A stretch of DNA of 10,322 nt from the NCBI GenBank assembly GCA_934167435.1, contig CAKPKZ010000051.1, forward strand, positions 1 through 10,322, written 5' to 3'. The DNA is from an uncultured Clostridia bacterium (GTDB lineage: Bacteria; Bacillota; Clostridia; TANB77; CAG-508). Under the pieces are notes generated by a model. It worked only from the letters and a program-made list of their open reading frames with translations, was not told where the DNA came from and searched no databases. The stretch's first letter is position 1. Each line of letters starts with the position of its first letter. Below are positions 1 to 8,628 of the stretch, piece after piece. Position numbers and translations under genes: made by a program.

Positions 1-242
1 TCTATTTTGACTTTTAGTGCATGTTTAATAATTCTTATTTTATATAAGATTCACCTCCGTCCCTTTTAATTATTCTTGTATTTTTAATTTTTTGGATTTT
101 ATTTTGAAATAAATTTTTGAATTTAAATTTTTTGATTTAATTTCTTTGATATAACTTCTGCACTAATTGTGCTAATAGATTTGTTTATTTTTATCATATT
201 TATTTTAATTTGTAAATATGTTTTTTTAACTTTTTTAAAATT
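1..242. other. AT-rich intergenic stretch with an orphan Shine-Dalgarno
   Basis: I see no convincing gene here. On the minus strand there is a strong ribosome-binding-site-like GGAGGTGA at 58-51, but no ATG, GTG or TTG at a usable distance to its left: the GTG inside it runs into a stop after four codons, and the ATG at 22-20 is stopped after two. One minus-strand frame stays open from about 50 to the window edge without a standard start codon. A 24-codon minus-strand ORF (197-123, basic, no ribosome binding site) lies upstream of the motif and is not supported as a gene. A truncated leader of a gene beyond the left edge is possible. Confidence 0.4.
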
Positions 243-287
243 TATAAATGGTAATAATACACCAAAGTTTAATTATTACCATTTATA
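243..287 (-). terminator. Hairpin downstream of the P-type ATPase gene
   Basis: A perfect 16-bp inverted repeat pairs 243-258 with 272-287 around a 13-nt loop. It lies 11 bp past the stop codon of the minus-strand Ca2+-ATPase gene, where a terminator is expected. The T-run that follows on the minus strand is weak (AATTTT, then an A-run), so efficiency is uncertain. The hairpin is A+T-rich apart from a GG/CC core. Confidence 0.6.
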
Positions 288-298
288 TTTATACTAAT

Positions 299-2932
299 TT
301 AATGTGAAACTGAAGATTTTAGAGTACTTATTCTTCTTCCAAATTTAATTTCATTAACTTTCTTTTGTAATTCCATAATTGGAATTGGCAAAATGGAAAT
401 TATTAATGTAATTATCCATTGTGTGCTATTTAGTGAAACTAATTTAAATATATTTGCTAATGATGGAATTATAACTACTATAGTTTGTATAAATATTCCA
501 ATTACAAAGCTTAATATTAAATACTTATTGTCAAATATTTTAGATTTAAATATTGACTCTTCACTTTTTATGTTTAAACTGTGAACTAATTCTAGTATTC
601 CAATAGCTATAAACGCCATTGTTCTTCCTACTTGTACATCAAAAAATTTATTTCCTATTGAAAACGCTACAATTGTTAATGCTCCTATCATTGTTCCTTC
701 AATAATAATTTTATTCCATAATCCATCTGCAAATATTCCTTTTTTTGAGTTAATAGGTTTTCTTTCCATAATGTTATCTTCTGGCTTTTCTAATCCAATT
801 GCAATAGCTGGGAAAGAATCTGTTACTAAATTTATCCATAATAGTTGTATTGCCAAAAGTGGAGTTTCTAATCCTAGCACTAATCCCATAAATATAGTTA
901 CAATTTCCCCTATATTTGTTGCAATTAAAAAGTGAATTGCTTTTCTTATGTTGTCATATATATTTCTTCCTTGCTTTACAGCTTCAACTATTGTAACAAA
1001 ATTATCGTCTGTTAATATCATGTCTGATGCATTTTTAGCTACATCTGTACCATTTTTTCCCATTGCAATTCCTATATCGGCATTTTTTAATGCTGGACTG
1101 TCATTTACTCCATCTCCTGTCATTGCAACTACTGCTCCATTTTTTTGCCAAGCTTTAACTATTCTTACTTTATGTTCTGGAGAAACTCTTGCAAAAACTG
1201 AATATGTATTTATTTTCTCTTCTAATTGTTTTTGTGACATTTGGTCTAAGTCATTACCAGTTATTGCATTATCCCCATTTCTTAATATATCTAACTCTTT
1301 GGCTATAGCAACAGCTGTTGCTAAATAATCTCCTGTTATCATTACTGTTTTTATTCCAGCTTTTCTACATTTTTTTACTGCTTCTTTTACTCCTTTTCTT
1401 GGTGGATCCATCATACCTATTAGTCCTACAAAATTCAAATCTTTTTCTATTTCTTTTGAAGATATATCGTTAGGAAGTTTTTCTACTTCTTTATATGCAA
1501 CTCCTATTACTCTTAAAGCTTTATTTGCCATTAATGTATTATCTTTTCTAATATTTTCTATATCTGAATTACTCATATTTTTTTCTTGCCCATTTAAATG
1601 TATTTTACTGCATTTATTTAACAATACGTCTGGTGCTCCTTTTGTTATAATTATATATTTATTGCCATTTTTATGTATTGTAGTCATCATTTTTCTATTG
1701 GAATCAAAAGATATTTCTGATATTCTTTCCATTTTATTATATAATTCTTCTTTGCTAAATCCCATATTTATTCCATATTGAACAATTGCTTTTTCTGTTG
1801 GCTCACCCATTAACTGAACTTTTCCTTTTTCTGTTTTACATTCTACATCTGTACACATCATTGCTAATTTAACAGATAATTCTTTATTTAAACTCACCTC
1901 AACAACATTCATTTTATTTTGTGTTAATGTTCCTGTTTTGTCTGAGCATATTACATTTGTACATCCTAGTGTTTCTACAGCTGGTAATTTTCTTATAATA
2001 CTATTTTTCTTTGCCATTTTTGTTACTCCTATTGATAACATAATAGTAACAATTGCAGGTAAACCTTCTGGTATTGCAGCAACTGCTAGTCCTACAGAAG
2101 TCATAAACATTTGAATTGGATCTATGTTTTTTATTATTCCTATGCAAAATATTATAAAACATATTATTAAACATGCAATTCCTAATACTTTTCCAACTTG
2201 CCCTAATTTTTTCTGAATCGGTGTTTCTGGTGCCTCATTTTCTATTATCATATTTGCAATATTCCCAACTTTAGTATTCATTCCTGTTTCTATTACTACT
2301 GCTTTTGCATGTCCTCCCACTATTATACTAGCCATAAATACTAAATTTTTCATATCTCCTAATGCTGCATTTTCTTTACATGTAACTTTAGCATCTTTGA
2401 AAACCGGCTCTGTTTCTCCTGTTAGGCTTGATTCTTCTACTTTTAAATTGTAACATTCTACTAACCTACAATCTGCTGGCACATAGTTTCCTGCTTCAAG
2501 CAATATTAAATCTCCTTGCACTAGCTCTTCTACATTTATTTCTTTAACCTTTCCACTTCTTATAACTTTTGTTTTTTGAGGTGTTAGTTTTTTTAATGCC
2601 TCTATTGATTTTTCTGCTTTGGTTTCTTGTATTACTCCCATAAGGGCATTTACTATAACTATTGCTATTATTATAATAGAATCAATATAATCATTTTCTC
2701 CTTGCATGTTTGAAACTACAGCAGATACAATTGATGCTATTATTAATATAATTATCATAAAATCATTAAATTGTTTTAAAAATTTTATAAAAATACTTTC
2801 TTTGCTTTTTTCCTCTAATTTGTTTTTTCCATATTTTTCCTGCCTATACGCAGCCTCTTTGTCACTTATTCCTATCTCAGGATCTGACTTTAATTTTTTC
2901 ATTACCTCATTTCTATTTAAAGTTTGCCACAT
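299..2932 (-). CDS. Calcium-translocating P-type ATPase (SERCA-like, P2A)
   Basis: An ATP-driven cation pump of the inner membrane that probably exports Ca2+. Positions below count from the upstream in-frame ATG at 2938. It has an N-terminal cation-ATPase domain, a TGE actuator loop (about 173-175), the phosphorylation motif CSDKTGTLT with Asp about 333, a nucleotide-binding domain (KGAPD about 432-436), the TGDGVND hinge (about 606-612) and a C-terminal six-helix membrane part. The SERCA calcium ligands appear conserved: AAIPEGLP in TM4, NIGE in TM5, NLVTD in TM6 and a Glu before LVHSLN in TM8, so both Ca2+ sites look intact. About 877 residues is normal for bacterial pumps such as B. subtilis YloB. 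I chose the ATG at 2932 because GGAG (2944-2941) lies 8 nt from it and only 2 nt from the ATG at 2938. It is transcribed divergently from ytaF. Mn2+ or another divalent cation remains possible as substrate. Confidence 0.93.
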   Translation of the reverse strand: MWQTLNRNEVMKKLKSDPEIGISDKEAAYRQEKYGKNKLEEKSKESIFIKFLKQFNDFMIIILIIASIVSAVVSNMQGENDYIDSIIIIAIVIVNALMGVIQETKAEKSIEALKKLTPQKTKVIRSGKVKEINVEELVQGDLILLEAGNYVPADCRLVECYNLKVEESSLTGETEPVFKDAKVTCKENAALGDMKNLVFMASIIVGGHAKAVVIETGMNTKVGNIANMIIENEAPETPIQKKLGQVGKVLGIACLIICFIIFCIGIIKNIDPIQMFMTSVGLAVAAIPEGLPAIVTIMLSIGVTKMAKKNSIIRKLPAVETLGCTNVICSDKTGTLTQNKMNVVEVSLNKELSVKLAMMCTDVECKTEKGKVQLMGEPTEKAIVQYGINMGFSKEELYNKMERISEISFDSNRKMMTTIHKNGNKYIIITKGAPDVLLNKCSKIHLNGQEKNMSNSDIENIRKDNTLMANKALRVIGVAYKEVEKLPNDISSKEIEKDLNFVGLIGMMDPPRKGVKEAVKKCRKAGIKTVMITGDYLATAVAIAKELDILRNGDNAITGNDLDQMSQKQLEEKINTYSVFARVSPEHKVRIVKAWQKNGAVVAMTGDGVNDSPALKNADIGIAMGKNGTDVAKNASDMILTDDNFVTIVEAVKQGRNIYDNIRKAIHFLIATNIGEIVTIFMGLVLGLETPLLAIQLLWINLVTDSFPAIAIGLEKPEDNIMERKPINSKKGIFADGLWNKIIIEGTMIGALTIVAFSIGNKFFDVQVGRTMAFIAIGILELVHSLNIKSEESIFKSKIFDNKYLILSFVIGIFIQTIVVIIPSLANIFKLVSLNSTQWIITLIISILPIPIMELQKKVNEIKFGRRISTLKSSVSH

Positions 2933-2963
2933 TTTCATCTCTCCTTTGTTTATATTTTAATTA

Positions 2964-3017
2964 ATTATATGTGGCTTGTACTTTTTTATTCATAATAATT
3001 TTATGTACATTTTACAA
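2964..3017 (-). promoter_or_regulatory. Candidate promoters of the Ca2+-ATPase gene
   Basis: In the 119-bp divergent intergenic region the minus strand offers two candidates. One is a perfect -10 TATAAT at 2969-2964 with a poor -35. The other is TTGTAA (3017-3012) and TATGAA (2994-2989), exactly 17 bp apart. The first gives a leader of roughly 20-25 nt. Which one is used cannot be told from sequence. Confidence 0.35.
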
Positions 3018-3051
3018 AAATATGTCATATTATGTCTTAAGAGGTGATATT

Positions 3052-3612
3052 ATGTTTATCGGTCTTATTATATTATCTATTACAAGCAGTATTGATTCTT
3101 TCGGAATAGGTATTACATATGGAATTAAAAATACCAAAATTTCTTTAATAAGTAAATTCATTTTATTTTTTATCTCTTTAATTATAACTAGTATTTCATT
3201 ATTGTTTGGAAATATATTAAATCATATATTTAGCTCTTCATTGTCTAAAATTATAGGCAATATTATTTTAATTATTATTGGAGTATATATGCTTATTAAT
3301 TCAAATGCAAGCACTAAAAATTCCGATTATGATTTTAACCATTCTAATTTAATAGACCCTAAAGAGGCACTTATCCTTGGATTTGCTTTATCGTTAGATA
3401 GCTTTTGTATTGGCGTAGGTACTAGTGTTTATGGTATTAACTATTATATTTTTCCAGTTTTAGTTAGTAGCTTTCAATTTTTATTTTTAAGTATAGGAAA
3501 TATATTGGGAAGTAGGCTTAGTAATCTATCTAAATTTTCTAATAAAACTAGTACTATTGTTTCAGGCTTGTTATTAATTTTAATTGCTTTACTACGTTTT
3601 TTTATAAATTAA
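3052..3612 (+). CDS. ytaF: YtaF/MntP-family integral membrane protein
   Basis: A 186-residue, very hydrophobic protein with about six membrane segments in two related halves. Each half carries the family's acidic repeat: SSIDSFGIGITYGIK near residues 11-25 and ALSLDSFCIGVGTSVYG near 110-125, joined by a hydrophilic loop (about 85-105). The first repeat matches the YtaF branch (sporulation membrane protein) better than the Mn2+ exporter MntP, though both share the fold. The paired Asp residues suggest divalent cation handling; the substrate is not established. I chose the ATG at 3052 because GAGGTGAT (3041-3048) precedes it. The frame is open for 27 more codons upstream (to 2971), but that part has no ribosome binding site. 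It is somewhat shorter than B. subtilis YtaF (about 210 residues). It stands next to the divergent Ca2+-ATPase, whose B. subtilis counterpart has been linked to sporulation, so a shared role is possible but inferred. Confidence 0.8.
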   Translation: MFIGLIILSITSSIDSFGIGITYGIKNTKISLISKFILFFISLIITSISLLFGNILNHIFSSSLSKIIGNIILIIIGVYMLINSNASTKNSDYDFNHSNLIDPKEALILGFALSLDSFCIGVGTSVYGINYYIFPVLVSSFQFLFLSIGNILGSRLSNLSKFSNKTSTIVSGLLLILIALLRFFIN

Positions 3613-3622
3613 CACTTTAGTC

Positions 3623-3651
3623 TTGCAATTTTATGTCGAATATTGTATAAT
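3623..3651 (+). promoter_or_regulatory. Consensus sigma-A-type promoter of the 70-aa gene
   Basis: TTGCAA at 3623-3628 and a perfect TATAAT at 3646-3651 are separated by exactly 17 bp. The -35 box starts 11 bp after the ytaF stop. The predicted start near 3658 leaves a leader of about 25 nt before the ATG at 3683. This is the best promoter match I found in the window. Confidence 0.7.
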
Positions 3652-3682
3652 ATTGTTATTACTTTTTTAGGAGGGCATATTT

Positions 3683-3895
3683 ATGTCAAGAAGAAATCAT
3701 CAGAAAATCACATTGTGCTTCACAAACAAAATTGTTAGTTTGGAGGACACAGACATCGGAATGATCCTGCGGATAGAAGAATGGATCAAATGCCATTGTA
3801 CGGCATTTGAAGATATTGGAAATCCTGGAACATTTGTCTTTTCATCGGCTGCAGAATTTAATGAAGCTGTGAAGATGGCATTGCCATCATATTGA
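3683..3895 (+). CDS. Small protein of unknown function (70 aa)
   Basis: I do not recognise this protein. It has a strong AGGAGGG ribosome binding site (3669-3675), its own consensus promoter and its own terminator, so it is very likely expressed. The sequence reads as beta-alpha-beta-alpha: a basic start, a strand near KITLCF, an acidic helix DTDIGMILRIEEWIKC, a strand TFVFSS and a helix AEFNEAVKMAL. Three Cys (one as KCHC) could bind metal, but the pattern is incomplete. There is no signal peptide or membrane segment. GC is 81 of 213 bases (38%), clearly above its neighbours (about 27% in the ytaF stretch I counted). It uses codons they avoid, including CTG-CGG, and it alone ends in TGA (a TGA TGA pair) while native genes end in TAA. 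This suggests a transferred gene or one under unusual codon selection. Confidence 0.7.
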   Translation: MSRRNHQKITLCFTNKIVSLEDTDIGMILRIEEWIKCHCTAFEDIGNPGTFVFSSAAEFNEAVKMALPSY

Positions 3896-3899
3896 TGAG

Positions 3900-3930
3900 A
3901 AAATGAGGTGAATTTTTTTCACCTCATTTT
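3900..3930. terminator. Bidirectional terminator between the 70-aa gene and smc
   Basis: A perfect 13-bp stem pairs 3900-3912 (core ATGAGGTGAA) with 3918-3930 around a T5 loop. It lies between convergent stop codons (3895 plus, 3933 minus), which are only 37 bp apart. The A-rich and T-rich arms give a U-run at the 3' side on either strand, so one element can serve both genes. Confidence 0.85.
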
Positions 3931-3932
3931 TA

Positions 3933-6900
3933 TTATTTAAGTTTCATAGATAATAATTTAGATATTCCATTCTCTTCCATTGTAACTCCATATACTGTGT
4001 CTGCAGCTTCCATTGTTCCTTTTCTATGAGTTATAACTAAAAACTGAGTTTTTTCAGAGAATTTTTTTAGGTATTCAGCATATCTATAAACATTTACATC
4101 ATCTAGTGCTGCCTCAATTTCGTCAAGTACACAAAATGGTGCTGGATTTATTTTTAATATTGCAAATAATAATGCAATAGCTGTAAATGCCTTTTCTCCT
4201 CCAGATAATAACATCATATTTTGTAATTTTTTTCCTGGTGGCTGGACTGTTATTTCTATTCCACATTCTAAAATATTATTCTCATCATCTAATGTTAAAC
4301 TTGCATTTCCACCGCCAAATAATTCTTTAAATACCTCTGAAAAGTTTTTGTTTATAATTTCAAATTTTTCTTTAAATTGTTGTTTCATTATAGATGTCAT
4401 ATCTTGAATTATTTTTCTTAGTTTTGCCATTGTATCTTCTAAATCTACTCTCTGCTCGCACATAAAGTCATACCTTTGTTTTAATGTTTTATATTCTTCA
4501 ATTGAGTCTATATTAATACTACCTAAATTCCTTATATCATTTCTTAAAGATTTTACATTTTTTTGTGTTAGAGCTACATTTTCAGGTTTTTTATAATTTT
4601 CTACTGTGTTTGGAGTTAGTTCATATTCTTCCCACATTTTATTAATTATTTCATTTATTTCTTCTTCTTGTTTTGATTGCTTTACTTCTAATTTAACAAT
4701 TTGAGATTTTAGGTCTTCAATTGTATGAAATTTTGAATTAATATCATCTTCTTGTTTTTGTAGCTTTTCATTTTTTTCTATTCTAACATTTTTTAGTTCT
4801 TCTATTTTAGACCCACTATTTTCTACTTCTTCTTTTATTTGCTCTATTTTTTGTCTTGTTTCATTAATCAATTCATCTTGTTTTTTATTATCATTTTTTA
4901 TTTGTTCTATTTGAATAATTTTGTTTTCAATACTTTTTTTAGTATTTGAAATATCAAAATTAATTCTATCTTGTATTTCCTGAATTGAGGCTTCGCTTTC
5001 GTCAAACGATGTTACTGAAATTTTTAAATTTGTTATATCAAAGTTTAAATCGTCTATATATTTTTGATTATCTTTATTAAGTTCTGCAAATTCATTTATT
5101 ATTTTTATCAAACTTTGTGTTTCTTTTGAAATATCCTCTAATTTTTGTGTTTCTTCTTCTGTATTTCTAATAAGTTCCTTTTTATTTGTATTTATTATTT
5201 CAAGTTCTTCTTTTAATTTGTTTAATCTATTTTGTAATCTATTTATATTTTCATCTATTGCAACAACTTTTTGTTTTTCTGTAGCATATGTTATATCAAT
5301 CTCTTGTAGCTCTTTTTCTAAACTAGTTGCCGCTTCTAATATGTCTTCTATAGAACTTTCATATTCATTTTTTTCTTTTTCTAAACTAGAAATTTTTTCT
5401 TTCAAATTTTTTATTTCCTTTTCTAGTCTTTCTATTTCTCTTCCTCTGCCTAAAATATTTACTGTTTTTTTAGTAACTGATCCACCTGTTATAGCTCCTG
5501 ATGGATTTATTAAGTCACCATCTAAGGTAATAATTCTAAATGAATAATTGTTTTGTTTTGCAACCTTAATTGCAGTATTCATATTATCTACTATTAGTGT
5601 TCTTCCTAATAGATTTAATATAATTTGCTCATATTTTTTATTAAAGTCTACTAAATCTGATGCAATTCCTATTATTCCTTGTTCTTTGCCTTTTATTTTA
5701 TCAATTTTCTTTCCTTTAACTGAAGAAATTGGTAAAAATGATGCTCTACCTAAATTATTTTTTCTTAAATGTTCTACTAATTTTTTTGCATCTTCCTCTG
5801 TTTCTGTAACAATATTTTGCAAACTTGTTCCTAAACACATTTCTATTGCTGTTTCGTATTTACTAGGTACATCAATAATATTTGCTAAAACTCCATGCAT
5901 ACCTTTTCCTAGTTCTTTAATATTTTCACAGTCCTTTAATAAACTTTTTACACTTTTTATGTATCCTTCTTTTTCCTTTTCTGTTTCTATTAAAAATTTA
6001 AGCTTAGATTCTTTAACTCTCATTTCACTAGACATTATATTAATATTATTTTCATAATTTTTAATCTTCCTTGAGGCCTCTTCTCTTTTAGCTGATATAT
6101 CTTCTAGATTTTTTACTATTTTTGTTCTTTTACTATCTATTTCATAAAATATTTTTGATGCATCTTCTTTTTGCAATCTTATTCTATCTATATCCATTAT
6201 ATTATTTTGGATTTCGTTATTAATTGCTTTTTCTCTTTTTTCGTAGTTTTCAAAATTTATATTATTAGTATTTATGTTTGATTGTAATTCATATTTTTTA
6301 TCAGTATTTTGTTCTACTTTTTGTTTATAATTTTCTATTTCTAATTCCTTTTGTGATAATTTTGAAGTTAATTGTTTTAATTCTTCTTCTTTTTGTTGTA
6401 ATTCTTTTTCGAATTTCTCTTTATTTTGTTTTAATCCTGTTCTTTTTTCTTGCTTTTGTTGTATTTCTTCTTCTAGTTCTTTTTGCTTTTGTTTTAATTC
6501 TTCTATTTCACTTTCATATCTATTTTTATTTTCTACATTATTTGTTATTTTTGCATTTGCAACATTTATTTGAGAATTTAACATTTCTATTTCTTTTTGA
6601 CTTTCAAATCCCAAACTTGCCATATCTTCTATTTTTATAGTTATTTCATCTATTTGACTTTTCAATAATTCTTTTTGATTTTTTATTCTTTCTAATCTGC
6701 CTTCTTCTTCATTGCAGTTTGATACCATTATTTCTTTATCATTTACTATTTCACTTAAACTTTTTTTATATTTTTCTATGTTGTATATAAATAACCCTAT
6801 TTCTATATTTTTTAGTTCCTCTTTTAAATTTAAGTACTTTTTGGCTTTTTCTGATTGTATTTTTAGAGGTTCCATATTTGTTTCTATTTCAGATAATATA

Positions 6901-7478
6901 TCATTTATTCTTAATAGATTTAGTTTTGTATGTTCTAATTTTTTTTCACTTTCTTGTTTTCTAACTCTATATTTTACAATTCCTGCTGCTTCTTCAAAAA
7001 TATGTCTTCTATCCTCTGACTTATTACTTAAAATCTCATCTATTTTCCCTTGTCCTATTATTGAATACCCATCTTTCCCTATTCCTGTGTCCATAAATAG
7101 TTCTAATACATCTTTTAATCTACATGGGACTTTATTTATAAAATATCCTGTTTCACCACTTCTATATATTTTTCTTGTAACTGTTACTTCTGTGTATTCA
7201 ATTGGTAAGGCTCCATCTGCATTGTCAAACACCAAAGAAGCCTCCGCAAAACCTAGAGACTTTCTATTTTGGGTTCCAGCAAATATAATATCTAAGGCTT
7301 TTGAACCTCTTAAAGATTTCATACTTTGTTCACCTAAAACCCATCTTATACTATCTGATATATTACTTTTTCCTGATCCATTTGGTCCTATAACACTTGT
7401 TATTCATGGTTTAAATTCTAATACTGTTTTGTCGGCAAAAGATTTAAACCCTTGTAATTCCAATCTTTTCAAATACAT
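3933..7478 (-). CDS. smc: Chromosome partition protein SMC, with an in-frame TGA at codon 25
   Basis: SMC forms the ATP-dependent ring that, with ScpA and ScpB, compacts and segregates the chromosome. The full frame encodes 1181 residues if codon 25 is read through, against 1186 in B. subtilis. It holds an ATG at 7478 with AGGTGAT (7490-7484) before it, MYLKRLELQGFKSFADK, Walker A GPNGSGKSN (about 31-39), long coiled coils, a hinge (about 525-665, with HGVLANIIDV and GAITGG), the signature LSGGEKA (about 1090), Walker B VLDEIEAALDD (about 1115-1125) and the ITHRKGTME end. Codon 25 is TGA (7406-7404), where homologues carry a conserved Gly (KPGIT / VKGVT). Taken as a stop, the next start, ATG 7322, yields 1129 residues without Walker A, which should be unable to bind ATP. 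The usual neighbours rnc and ftsY are absent on both sides. Identity is certain; whether the gene is intact, recoded or mis-sequenced is not. Confidence 0.93.
7404..7406 (-). other. smc: In-frame TGA replacing a conserved glycine codon of smc
   Basis: The codon reads CCA-TGA-ATA in place of the expected Pro-Gly-Ile. The frame is homologous to SMC before and after it, so this is a single base difference (GGA to TGA), not an indel. A short palindrome (7403-7390) follows directly; it can form a 5-bp, A+T-rich stem and is too weak to count as a recoding element alone. Confidence 0.85.
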
Positions 7479-7563
7479 TTATTATCACCTTTAATTGTTT
7501 TGTTTTATGTAGTTTATACTATTTTTATTTTTTTGTAAAGTAAATTTAGTTATTTTTATATGT

Positions 7564-7599
7564 AAAGGAGATGAGCTTTTAGTTTATTTCATCCCCTTT
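7564..7599 (-). terminator. Probable terminator after the substrate-binding protein gene
   Basis: Arms 7564-7574 and 7589-7599 form an 11-bp hairpin 19 bp past the end of the substrate-binding protein gene (7618). On the minus-strand RNA all pairs form, with one G-U wobble; on the plus strand the same position is an A-C mismatch, so the hairpin favours minus-strand transcripts. The following U-run is short (CTTTA). It would separate the ABC operon from smc. Confidence 0.5.
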
Positions 7600-7617
7600 T
7601 ATTAATTTATTATATTT

Positions 7618-8628
7618 TTATTTTATAGATTTTTCTGCATAGGCATTATTTACTATTTTTTCATATGGTGCTTTTTGTTTCAACTCTCCTGCTGTAGTCA
7701 TAACTTCTTGTAATAATTGAAATGCACTTTCTTTTAATACTGGTGTTTCATTCCATGCATCTATATCTTTATAATTTTGTATTACATTTTCCAATAATTC
7801 TAAATCAGTATCTGGAAAAAAGCTTTGAACTGACTTTGCTATTTCTTTTGCTGAATTTTCTTTTACCCATTGCTGTCCTTTGTATATTGCATTTGTAAAT
7901 CCTTGTATTGTATCTTCATTTTTTTGTATATAGCTTTTTTTAGCAAAATATGCTGTATATGGTATTTCGCCCGCTTCTTCTCCTACAGATGCTACAATAT
8001 ATCCTTTTCCTTGTTTTTGTATAAGTGAAGCTGTTGGTTCAAACAGCGTAACATATTGTGCATTACCACTACTAAATGCTCCTGCCATTAAATCGAATTT
8101 TATGCTATCATCTAATGTCAAATCATTTTTTGGATCTATGTCATTCTTTTTTAGTACATATTCTAAAGTCATATAAGGTACTCCACCTTTTCTACCTGGA
8201 ATTACTGTTTTTCCCTTTAAATCTTGCCAATTGAATTTGTCTGTTTTTTCTTTAGAAACTAAAAATGATCCATCTTTTTTGGTCATTTGGGCAAATACTT
8301 GTGTATAATCTTCTTTTCCTTCGTTATATACATATATTGACGCTTCTGGCCCAGCAAATCCTATATTTACCTGATTCGATAAAACTGAAGTCATTACTGC
8401 ATCTGCACCTTGACCTGTTGTAAGCTCAATTTCTATTCCATTTTCTTTAAAATATCCATTATTTATAGCTACATATTGTGGTGCATAAAATACAGAACGT
8501 GTAACTTCGCTTACTTTTATTGTTTTTATATCATTATTATTATTTCTTTTATCATGTACTGTCTTTCCAATTGTAATACCTATAATAATTATTAACACCA
8601 TTGTAATAATAATTATATTTTTTTTCAA
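7618..8628 (-). CDS. NitT/TauT-type ABC transporter substrate-binding protein
   Basis: This is the extracytoplasmic solute receptor of the importer encoded just upstream. It has 336 residues and the NMT1/THI5-like, SsuA-related fold: TRSVFYAPQYVAINNGYFKENGIEIEL (about residues 44-70), NIGFAGPEASIYVYNEGKE, the GRKGGVPYMTLEYVL stretch and VTLFEPTAS. The relatives bind sulfonates, taurine, nitrate or thiamine precursors; I cannot assign the ligand. The N-terminus is MKKN plus a hydrophobic stretch to about residue 21, but there is no Cys, so no lipobox. The protein is probably held by an uncleaved N-terminal helix, where most Gram-positive receptors are lipoproteins. The start is TTG at 8628, 7 nt after GGAGG (8640-8636); no ATG competes. 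It begins 20 bp after the permease stop and is the last gene of the operon. Confidence 0.88.
   Translation of the reverse strand: MKKNIIIITMVLIIIIGITIGKTVHDKRNNNNDIKTIKVSEVTRSVFYAPQYVAINNGYFKENGIEIELTTGQGADAVMTSVLSNQVNIGFAGPEASIYVYNEGKEDYTQVFAQMTKKDGSFLVSKEKTDKFNWQDLKGKTVIPGRKGGVPYMTLEYVLKKNDIDPKNDLTLDDSIKFDLMAGAFSSGNAQYVTLFEPTASLIQKQGKGYIVASVGEEAGEIPYTAYFAKKSYIQKNEDTIQGFTNAIYKGQQWVKENSAKEIAKSVQSFFPDTDLELLENVIQNYKDIDAWNETPVLKESAFQLLQEVMTTAGELKQKAPYEKIVNNAYAEKSIK

Noticed and set aside
51..60. CACCTCC on the plus strand as the 3' end of a 16S rRNA gene.
   Set aside because: The flanks do not match the conserved 16S end and no rRNA sequence precedes it; it is simply the complement of a Shine-Dalgarno.
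123..197. A 24-codon minus-strand ORF, extendable to about 42 codons if one A is added to the A6 run near 130.
   Set aside because: There is no ribosome binding site, no homology I recognise, and the extension depends on an assumed error.
2971..3051. A 27-codon N-terminal extension of the YtaF-like protein.
   Set aside because: No ribosome binding site precedes the upstream ATG, the family begins at the MFIGLI helix, and GAGGTGAT sits correctly before 3052.
7390..7406. TGA as selenocysteine, using the short palindrome right after it as a SECIS element.
   Set aside because: The stem is about 5 bp and A+T-rich, the position is a glycine in the family, and SMC is not a redox enzyme.
5218..7494. 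Long open frames on the plus strand opposite smc (for example 6712-7494, 5548-6057, 6278-6640).
   Set aside because: They are Phe/Leu/Ser-rich mirror translations of the coiled-coil codons of smc and lack ribosome binding sites and recognisable domains.
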